From positions 1 through 64,000 of the forward strand of contig NZ_BMQU01000006.1 in the NCBI RefSeq assembly GCF_014648275.1: a stretch of 64,000 nt of DNA, read 5' to 3'. The notes beneath the pieces were generated by a model. That model saw nothing but the letters and a program-made list of their open reading frames with translations, was not told where the DNA came from and ran no database searches. The DNA comes from Pseudomonas laurentiana (lineage in GTDB: Bacteria; Pseudomonadota; Gammaproteobacteria; Pseudomonadales; Pseudomonadaceae). The position numbers and the translations under genes are program-made. Position 1 is the first letter of the stretch. Each line of letters starts with the position of its first letter. This document shows, piece after piece, positions 58,114 to 64,000 of the stretch.

Positions 58114-59133
58114 ATGGCGAGAAAGATCACTTACCAGCAGGCTATCAACGAAGCCCTGGCCCAGGAAATGCGTCGCGACACCAGCGTCTTCATCATTGGC
58201 GAAGACGTCGCTGGCGGTGCCGGGGCTCCGGGCGCCGAGGATGCCTGGGGTGGTGTACTGGGCGTAACCAAAGGCCTGTACCCGCAATTTCCAGGGCGCG
58301 TACTGGATGCACCACTGTCGGAGATCGGCTATGTCGGCGCCGCAGTCGGGGCTGCCACTCAGGGCCTGCGCCCGGTGTGTGAGTTGATGTTCGTCGACTT
58401 TGCCGGCTGCTGCCTCGACCAGATCCTCAACCAGGCGGCCAAGTTCCGCTACATGTTCGGCGGCAAGGCGGTCACCCCCCTGGTCATGCGGACCATGGTC
58501 GGTGCCGGCCTGCGTGCCGCCGCTCAGCACTCGCAGATGCTCACCTCGCTATGGACGCATATCCCCGGCCTGAAAGTCGTCTGCCCGTCGTCGCCCTATG
58601 ACGCCAAGGGTCTGCTGATCCAGGCGATCCGCGACAATGACCCGGTGATTTTCTGCGAGCACAAGCTGCTCTACAGCATGCAGGGCGAGGTACCGGAAGA
58701 GCTCTACACCGTTCCGTTCGGTGAAGCCAACTACCTGCGCGACGGTGACGACATTACCCTGGTGACCTACGGACGCATGGTTCACCTGGCCATGGATGCT
58801 GCCGCCAGCCTGGCCCGCCAGGGCATCGACTGCGAAGTGCTGGACCTGCGCACCACCAGCCCACTGGACGAAGACAGCATTCTGGAAAGCGTGGAAAAAA
58901 CCGGCCGACTGGTGGTGATCGACGAAGCCAACCCTCGCTGCTCCATGGCCACCGACATCAGCGCACTGGTTGCACAGAAAGCCTTCGCCGCGCTGAAAGG
59001 GCCGATAGAAATGGTCACCGCTCCGCATACCCCGGTGCCGTTCTCCGACGCCCTTGAAGACCTCTATATCCCGACCGCCGCGAAGATCGAAGCCGCAGTG
59101 CACAAGGTCATGGCCGGGAGGAATGCGGCATGA
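58114..59133 (+). CDS. acoB: Acetoin dehydrogenase E1 beta subunit
   Basis: A 339-residue transketolase-like subunit. ALAQEMRRDTSVFIIGEDVAGGAGAP (split across residues 12-37) is the family opening, with the TPP-contact Glu in IGEDV; LDAPLSEIGYVGAAVG near 65 and the C-terminal swivel domain (about 210-335) are also seen. A GGAG site precedes the ATG, 35 bp after acoA. Confidence 0.94.
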   Translation: MARKITYQQAINEALAQEMRRDTSVFIIGEDVAGGAGAPGAEDAWGGVLGVTKGLYPQFPGRVLDAPLSEIGYVGAAVGAATQGLRPVCELMFVDFAGCCLDQILNQAAKFRYMFGGKAVTPLVMRTMVGAGLRAAAQHSQMLTSLWTHIPGLKVVCPSSPYDAKGLLIQAIRDNDPVIFCEHKLLYSMQGEVPEELYTVPFGEANYLRDGDDITLVTYGRMVHLAMDAAASLARQGIDCEVLDLRTTSPLDEDSILESVEKTGRLVVIDEANPRCSMATDISALVAQKAFAALKGPIEMVTAPHTPVPFSDALEDLYIPTAAKIEAAVHKVMAGRNAA

Positions 59134-60251
59134 GCCAGATCCATACGCTGACCATGCCCAAGTGGGGCCTGTCGATGACCGAGGGCCGGGTCGATGCCTG
59201 GCTGGTGGAAGAAGGCGCACAGATCAACAAGGGCGACGAAGTGCTGGATGTCGAAACCGACAAGATCTCCAGCAGCGTCGAGGCACCGTTCAGCGGTGTA
59301 TTACGCCGACAGATCGCCAAGCCCGATGAAACCCTGCCGGTCGGCGCCCTGCTGGCGGTAGTGGTCGAAGGCGAGGCCAGCGACGCGGACATCGATCAGG
59401 TCGTCCAACGCTTCCAGGCCGAGTTCATCCCCGGTGGCGATGGTGAACAGGACAGCGGCCCGACACCACAGAAAATCGATCTGGATGGGCGCACCCTGCG
59501 TTACTTCGAGCTCGGTCAGGGCGGCACGCCGCTGGTGCTGGTCCATGGCTTTGGCGGCGACCTGAACAACTGGCTGTTCAACCACCCGAGCCTGGCCGCC
59601 AAGCGCCGCGTCATCGCGCTCGACCTGCCCGGTCATGGCGAGTCCGGCAAGACCCTGCAACGGGGCGACCTGGATGAACTGAGCCAAACCGTACTGGCCC
59701 TGCTCGACCATCTGGACATCGAACGGGTGCATCTGGCCGGGCACTCCATGGGGGGCGCGGTAGCGCTGAACCTGGCACGCCTGGCACCCTCGCGAGTGCA
59801 CTCGTTGAGCCTGTTGGCCAGTGCCGGCCTGGGTCGGGACATCAATGCCGACTACCTGCTGGGGTTTGTCGAAGCCGGCAACCGCAATGCGCTCAAGCCG
59901 CAACTGGTGCAATTGTTCTCCGACCCCGGGCTGGTCACCCGGCAAATGCTCGAAGACATGCTCAAGTTCAAGCGCCTGGAAGGCGTAGACAGCGCGTTGC
60001 GACAACTGGCCCAGATGATCTGCGAGAACGGCCAACAACGGCATGACCTGCGCGCAGTGGTCGAACAGCATCCGAGCCTGCTGCTCTGGGGCGCCGAAGA
60101 CGCAATCATCCCGGCCACCCATGTGGACGGTCTACCGGCACAGGTCAAGGTCCTCCCCGGCCAAGGGCATATGCTGCAAATGGAAGCCGCCGAAGAGGTC
60201 AACCAGTGCCTGCTGGCATTCCTTCAGTCCGTCGAGCAATCAGGGAGATAA
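59130..60251 (+). CDS. acoC: Acetoin dehydrogenase E2 (lipoyl domain fused to alpha/beta hydrolase fold)
   Basis: A 373-residue protein. The N-terminal lipoyl domain (1-80) has the lipoylated Lys45 in ETDKISS. After a linker, residues about 115-370 form an alpha/beta hydrolase with nucleophile motif GHSMGGA and a late HxM histidine (GQGHMLQ). The usual E2 acyltransferase domain is absent; this hydrolase-fold E2 is typical of AcoC from P. putida and Ralstonia. It overlaps acoB by ATGA. No E3 (lipoamide dehydrogenase) gene is present in the cluster. Confidence 0.92.
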   Translation: MSQIHTLTMPKWGLSMTEGRVDAWLVEEGAQINKGDEVLDVETDKISSSVEAPFSGVLRRQIAKPDETLPVGALLAVVVEGEASDADIDQVVQRFQAEFIPGGDGEQDSGPTPQKIDLDGRTLRYFELGQGGTPLVLVHGFGGDLNNWLFNHPSLAAKRRVIALDLPGHGESGKTLQRGDLDELSQTVLALLDHLDIERVHLAGHSMGGAVALNLARLAPSRVHSLSLLASAGLGRDINADYLLGFVEAGNRNALKPQLVQLFSDPGLVTRQMLEDMLKFKRLEGVDSALRQLAQMICENGQQRHDLRAVVEQHPSLLLWGAEDAIIPATHVDGLPAQVKVLPGQGHMLQMEAAEEVNQCLLAFLQSVEQSGR

Positions 60252-60255
60252 CGAC

Positions 60256-61347
60256 ATGAACGACCTTTCCAACACCGCCAGCATGCGCGCCGCCGTCTGG
60301 CATGGCCGCCACGATATCCGCGTCGAAGACGTACCCCTGCCAGCCGATCCACCGCCGGGCTGGGTTCAGATCAAAGTGGACTGGTGTGGCATCTGCGGTT
60401 CCGACCTGCATGAGTACGTGGCCGGGCCGGTGTTCATTCCTGTGGAGGCCCCGCACCCGCTGACCGGCATCCAGGGCCAATGCATCCTTGGCCACGAGTT
60501 CTGTGGCGAAATCCTCAAGCTCGGCGACGGTGTCGAAGGCTATACCATCGGCGATCCGGTCGCCGCCGATGCCTGCCAGCACTGTGGCACCTGCTATTAC
60601 TGCACCCACGGTCTGTACAACATCTGCGAACGCCTGGCCTTTACCGGGCTGATGAACAACGGTGCATTCGCCGAACGCGTCAACGTGCCCGCCAACCTGC
60701 TGTACAAGCTGCCCGACGGTTTTCCACGGGAGGCCGGGGCACTGATCGAGCCGCTGGCGGTGGGCATGCATGCCGTCAAGAAAGCCGGCAACCTGCTCGG
60801 CCAGACCGTCGTCGTGGTCGGCGCTGGCACCATTGGCCTGTGCACCATCATGTGCGCCAAGGCGGCGGGTGCGGCCAAGGTGATTGCCCTGGAAATGTCG
60901 TCGGCGCGCAAGGCCAAGGCCCTGGAGGTAGGCGCCAGCGTGGTCCTCGACCCCAAGGAGTGCGATGCCCTGGCCGAGATCGGCGCCCTGACCAACGGTT
61001 TGGGTGCTGATGTCAGTTTCGAGTGCATCGGCAACAAGCACACCGCCAAGCTGGCCATCGACGCCATCCGCAAGGCGGGCAAGTGCGTGCTGGTGGGGAT
61101 CTTCGAGGAACCTAGCGAATTCAACTTCTTTGAACTGGTCTCGACCGAGAAGCAGGTCCTCGGCGCCTTGGCCTACAACGGTGAGTTTGCCGACGTCATC
61201 GCTTTCATCGCCGACGGGCGACTGGACATCTCCCCGCTGGTGACCGGGCGCATCGACCTGGAACAGATCGTCGGGCACGGCTTTGAAGAGCTGGTGAACA
61301 ATAAAGAGAAAAACGTGAAGATCATCGTTTCACCGTCAAAACGCTGA
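60256..61347 (+). CDS. adh: 2,3-butanediol dehydrogenase (zinc alcohol dehydrogenase family)
   Basis: A 363-residue medium-chain dehydrogenase that oxidises 2,3-butanediol to acetoin. It has the catalytic zinc site ([11 protein letters not shown] near residue 38, GHEFCGE near 76), the structural zinc cysteines ([18 protein letters not shown], near 104-121) and the NAD motif [10 protein letters not shown] near 190. In P. putida the adh gene ends the acoXABC operon in the same way. A GGGAGA site lies before the ATG. Confidence 0.92.
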   Translation: MNDLSNTASMRAAVWHGRHDIRVEDVPLPADPPPGWVQIKVDWCGICGSDLHEYVAGPVFIPVEAPHPLTGIQGQCILGHEFCGEILKLGDGVEGYTIGDPVAADACQHCGTCYYCTHGLYNICERLAFTGLMNNGAFAERVNVPANLLYKLPDGFPREAGALIEPLAVGMHAVKKAGNLLGQTVVVVGAGTIGLCTIMCAKAAGAAKVIALEMSSARKAKALEVGASVVLDPKECDALAEIGALTNGLGADVSFECIGNKHTAKLAIDAIRKAGKCVLVGIFEEPSEFNFFELVSTEKQVLGALAYNGEFADVIAFIADGRLDISPLVTGRIDLEQIVGHGFEELVNNKEKNVKIIVSPSKR

Positions 61348-61364
61348 ACCGCGTCGACAATGTC

Positions 61365-61399
61365 GGCGCCTGCACGTCTGCAGGTGCCGGCCTTGCCGG
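61365..61399 (+). terminator. Hairpin pair after adh
   Basis: A 10-bp stem (61365-61374 with 61379-61388, one G-T pair) is followed at once by a small CCGGC-CTT-GCCGG hairpin (61387-61399). No U tract; it may end the aco transcript or be REP-like. Confidence 0.5.
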
Positions 61400-61499
61400 T
61401 GATGCATCCCCCTCTACGCCAAACCCTTCGCACTCATGTAAACTGGCGCGCTTGACGCAGCCGTTGGCTGCCCCTGTAGATTTCCCAAAGGTAAACGCC

Positions 61500-62378
61500 A
61501 TGCCCTGGCTGCAAGTACGTCTGGCTATCAGCCCGGAACAAGCCGAAACCTATGAAGACGCCCTGCTCGAAGTCGGCGCTGTCTCCGTCACCTTCATGGA
61601 TGCCGAAGACCAGCCAATTTTCGAACCGGACCTCAACACCACCCCACTGTGGTCGCACACTCACCTGCTGGCCCTGTTTGAAGCCGATGCCGAGCCCGAC
61701 GCAGTCTTTGCTCACCTGCGCCTGCTGACCGGCAACGCGTTGCCGGAGCACCACGCCGAGGTGATCGAGGACCAGGACTGGGAACGCAGCTGGATGGACA
61801 ACTTCCAGCCCATGCGCTTCGGCAAGCGCCTGTGGATCGTGCCAAGCTGGCATGCGGCACCGGAACCTGAAGCGGTCAACCTGCTGCTCGATCCGGGCCT
61901 GGCCTTCGGCACGGGTACCCATCCGACCACCGCACTGTGTCTGGAATGGCTCGACGGCCAGGACCTGCAAGGCCGTGAAGTCCTCGACTTCGGCTGTGGC
62001 TCGGGCATCCTCGCCATTGCCGCGCTGTTGCTGGGTGCGCGTCAGGCGGTCGGTACCGATATCGACGTGCAGGCCCTCGAGGCCTCCCGCGACAACGCCG
62101 GGCGCAACGGTATCGCCGATGAGCGGTTCCCGCTGTACCTGCCTGAGCAGATGCCCGCCATGCAGGCCGAGGTACTGGTCGCCAATATCCTCGCCGGCCC
62201 ACTGGTTTCACTGGCGCCGCAGCTCTCCAGCCTGGTTCGCCCGGGCGGCCTGCTGGCACTGTCCGGCATTCTCGCCGAGCAAGGCGCAGAGGTCGCTGCC
62301 GCCTATGCCAACGACTTCGAGCTGGACCCTATCGTCGAACGCGACGGCTGGGTGCGTATCAGTGGTCGCCGTCGCTAA
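61500..62378 (+). CDS. prmA: Ribosomal protein L11 methyltransferase
   Basis: A 292-residue enzyme that trimethylates ribosomal protein L11. An N-terminal substrate-recognition domain ([16 protein letters not shown] onward, about 1-90) precedes a SAM domain with [15 protein letters not shown] near 141, [15 protein letters not shown] near 162 and VANILAGPL near 227. All motifs match E. coli PrmA. The ATG at 61500 follows AAGG. Confidence 0.95.
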   Translation: MPWLQVRLAISPEQAETYEDALLEVGAVSVTFMDAEDQPIFEPDLNTTPLWSHTHLLALFEADAEPDAVFAHLRLLTGNALPEHHAEVIEDQDWERSWMDNFQPMRFGKRLWIVPSWHAAPEPEAVNLLLDPGLAFGTGTHPTTALCLEWLDGQDLQGREVLDFGCGSGILAIAALLLGARQAVGTDIDVQALEASRDNAGRNGIADERFPLYLPEQMPAMQAEVLVANILAGPLVSLAPQLSSLVRPGGLLALSGILAEQGAEVAAAYANDFELDPIVERDGWVRISGRRR

Positions 62379-62418
62379 GAGCACCTAAAATGGACGCTTG
62401 CACAATTCGGATCGCCGC

Positions 62419-63672
62419 ATGACCGACAGTTTCGTCACCCAGTGCCCGCATTGCCAGACCAGTTTCCGCGTCAGCCACACTCAGTTGAGTGTGGCCCGTG
62501 GAGTGGTTCGCTGCGGCAACTGTCTGCAAGTGTTCAATGCTGCTCGCCAACTGCTTGAACAGCAGGCCGCGAACAAGGCTGCCGCCGAGCAGCCACCCGT
62601 GCCGCTCAGCGAACCTGCCGCCACCCCGCCAGCTCCGGCGATCAGCCAGCGGGAATGGCGCGCGGCCGAGCTGGACCTCGACCACCTTGACCTCGATGAA
62701 GAACTCGCACGTCTGGAACAGCGCGAGATCCAGCCGATCACCGAACTCAAAGGCCCGGCACGACGCGATACCGGCCTCAGTGCCAGCCGTGACGGTGATG
62801 AACCGCCACTGGCCGACGACCTGTTCGGCAACCCGGTGGACGAACCTCCCGTCGACGCGGTAGAAGCGCCTGCCCCACCCCTGGTGGATGAGGCCGCGAC
62901 CGACGACGAACCTGCTCAGGGGGAACGTACAGAGCCCTCCCTGTCACTCGATTTCAACGACTTCGATGATGAGCCACGCCGCGAGCGTGATGCCCACCAC
63001 GATGAACACGACCTGACAACCGACCGCCTGTCGGCGCACGAACCACTGGACACCGATGAGGCGCTACCGGCCGAGCAGGAGCGCCAGGAGCCAGGGCTGG
63101 GGGCCATGTCGGGGCGAGCGGCCCGCAAGGAGCCATTGCTCGACCTGGTAGACGACCCGTTGCAACTCGATTGGCAAAAACCACGCAGCTCGTGGGGCCG
63201 CACGCTGCTCTGGAGCCTGTTGATCCTGTTGGCTGCGTCCGGCCTGGCCGCCCAGTACATTGCCTACCACTTCGATGAACTGGCTCGCCAGGACCAGTAC
63301 CGCCCCTGGTTCCAGCAGCTGTGCCCGCAATTGGGCTGCAGCGTGCCGTCAAAAGTCGATATCGCTCGAATAAAGAGCAGCAATCTGGTGGTCCGCAGCC
63401 ACCCGGACTTCACCGGCGCACTGATTGTCGATGCAATCATCTACAACCGGGCACCGTTCTCCCAGCCGTTTCCCTTGCTGGAACTGCGCTTCGCCGACCT
63501 CAATGGTCAACTGATTGCCAGCCGCCGCTTCAAGCCGGCCGAGTACCTGAGTGGCGAATTGGCCGGCAAGGCGGAAATGCCCAGCCAGACGCCTATACAC
63601 ATCGCGCTGGACATCCTTGACCCGGGGCCAAAGGCGGTCAATTACAGCCTGAGTTTCCGCTCGCCCGAGTAA
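62419..63672 (+). CDS. Zinc-ribbon DUF3426 membrane protein
   Basis: A 417-residue protein. The N-terminal MJ0042-type zinc ribbon has CPHC near residue 9 and CGNC near 32. A long acidic, Asp/Glu/Pro-rich linker follows (about 60-245), then a TM helix (about 260-280) and the DUF3426 domain (about 290-417). It lies between prmA and dusB as in other Pseudomonas. Function unknown; the topology suggests a sensor or regulatory role with a cytoplasmic metal-binding head. Confidence 0.85.
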   Translation: MTDSFVTQCPHCQTSFRVSHTQLSVARGVVRCGNCLQVFNAARQLLEQQAANKAAAEQPPVPLSEPAATPPAPAISQREWRAAELDLDHLDLDEELARLEQREIQPITELKGPARRDTGLSASRDGDEPPLADDLFGNPVDEPPVDAVEAPAPPLVDEAATDDEPAQGERTEPSLSLDFNDFDDEPRRERDAHHDEHDLTTDRLSAHEPLDTDEALPAEQERQEPGLGAMSGRAARKEPLLDLVDDPLQLDWQKPRSSWGRTLLWSLLILLAASGLAAQYIAYHFDELARQDQYRPWFQQLCPQLGCSVPSKVDIARIKSSNLVVRSHPDFTGALIVDAIIYNRAPFSQPFPLLELRFADLNGQLIASRRFKPAEYLSGELAGKAEMPSQTPIHIALDILDPGPKAVNYSLSFRSPE

Positions 63673-63683
63673 TTGCGGGCCTC

Positions 63684-63703
63684 GGCGCCACATTCGTGGC
63701 GCC
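63684..63703. terminator. Hairpin after the DUF3426 gene
   Basis: GGCGCCAC pairs with GTGGCGCC across an ATTC loop, 12 bp past the stop codon. It separates prmA-DUF3426 from the dusB promoter region. Confidence 0.6.
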
Positions 63704-63846
63704 AGCAGAGCCCTCGTAACCGGTCGGAATAAGCCTATAGCTGTTCAGATTTTATCCAAATCGACCTTTATCCAGTCATCGAGAGCGGGTATCATGCGAT
63801 CCCTTTTTCGAACTCCAATGATCCGGCCCCACAACAGGGAACTCCT

Positions 63847-64000
63847 ATGTCGGCGGTACGCATCGGCCCCTACACACTGCAGAACGCCTTGATCCTCGCG
63901 CCGATGGCCGGGGTGACGGACCAGCCATTTCGTCAGCTCTGCCGACGCATGGGCGCCGGGCTTGTGGTCTCGGAAATGGTCAGCAGCGACATGAGCCTGT
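63847..64000 (+). CDS. dusB: tRNA-dihydrouridine synthase B (5' part, cut by the window end)
   Basis: The first 51 codons read [20 protein letters not shown] then [19 protein letters not shown], the FMN-binding opening of the Dus family; [11 protein letters not shown] follows. In Pseudomonas, dusB is followed by fis in one operon. The rest lies beyond the window. Confidence 0.9.
   Translation, partial: MSAVRIGPYTLQNALILAPMAGVTDQPFRQLCRRMGAGLVVSEMVSSDMSL

Overview
The window looks like chromosomal DNA from a Pseudomonas, most likely of the P. putida group. GC content is high. Gene orders known from Pseudomonas recur: bauR/bauA/bauC, copZ-copA-cueR, the run speA-sui1-NUDIX-DUF2333-gcbA-ctpL-dsbD-aroQ-accB-accC, the acetoin cluster acoR/acoX-acoA-acoB-acoC-adh, and prmA-DUF3426-dusB. 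There are no tRNA genes, CRISPR arrays, insertion sequences or prophage genes in the window. The left edge holds what looks like an rRNA-operon promoter firing leftwards out of the window.

Layout. 0-5.5 kb: beta-alanine catabolism (bauC, bauA) with a divergent LysR regulator, a RutR-like TetR regulator and an IMPACT-family protein. 5.5-6.0 kb: a gene-free stretch with an AT-rich patch and two perfect DnaA boxes. 6.0-10.1 kb: an SDR enzyme, 8-oxoguanine deaminase, adenine deaminase and an ArsR-type regulator. 10.7-15.7 kb: a small ORF, a Bcr/CflA exporter and a copper-resistance block with two CueR-type promoters. 15.7-21 kb: a RIO-like kinase, a dCache chemoreceptor, and an AraC regulator divergent from an SBF-type transporter. 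20.7-24.3 kb: a thiolase / long FabG / MaoC set arranged like mycobacterial fadA2-fabG4-htdX. 24.3-30.1 kb: a transporter remnant, a MazG-like protein, CmoM, two DUF4136 lipoproteins, an orphan prepilin peptidase, an orphan TpsB transporter and a DUF606 permease. 30.1-39.4 kb: penicillin-binding protein 1C, a small membrane protein, a thioester-bearing alpha-2-macroglobulin lipoprotein and a MATE pump. 39.5-40.4 kb: an AT-richer two-gene islet encoding a free-standing toxin-44 domain and a membrane-anchored protein that is probably its immunity partner. 40.4-53.8 kb: core genes (polyamine synthesis, c-di-GMP, phosphate chemotaxis, DsbD, AroQ, acetyl-CoA carboxylase). 53.8-61.3 kb: acetoin/2,3-butanediol catabolism with a textbook sigma-54 promoter. 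61.5-64 kb: prmA, a zinc-ribbon membrane protein and the start of dusB.

Regulation visible in the DNA. Two CueR promoters with 19-bp spacers drive copZ and copA-cueR. A PhoB box precedes ctpL, as expected for a phosphate chemoreceptor. A -24/-12 promoter with an upstream palindrome serves acoXABC-adh and is probably worked by the divergent AcoR.

The least described elements are the toxin-44/membrane-protein islet, the orphan TpsB with its small downstream ORF, the DnaA-box cluster, and the FadA2/FabG4/HtdX-like set outside mycobacteria. Start codons were chosen from ribosome binding sites and family start positions. Functions are family-level assignments made by reading, with no database search.
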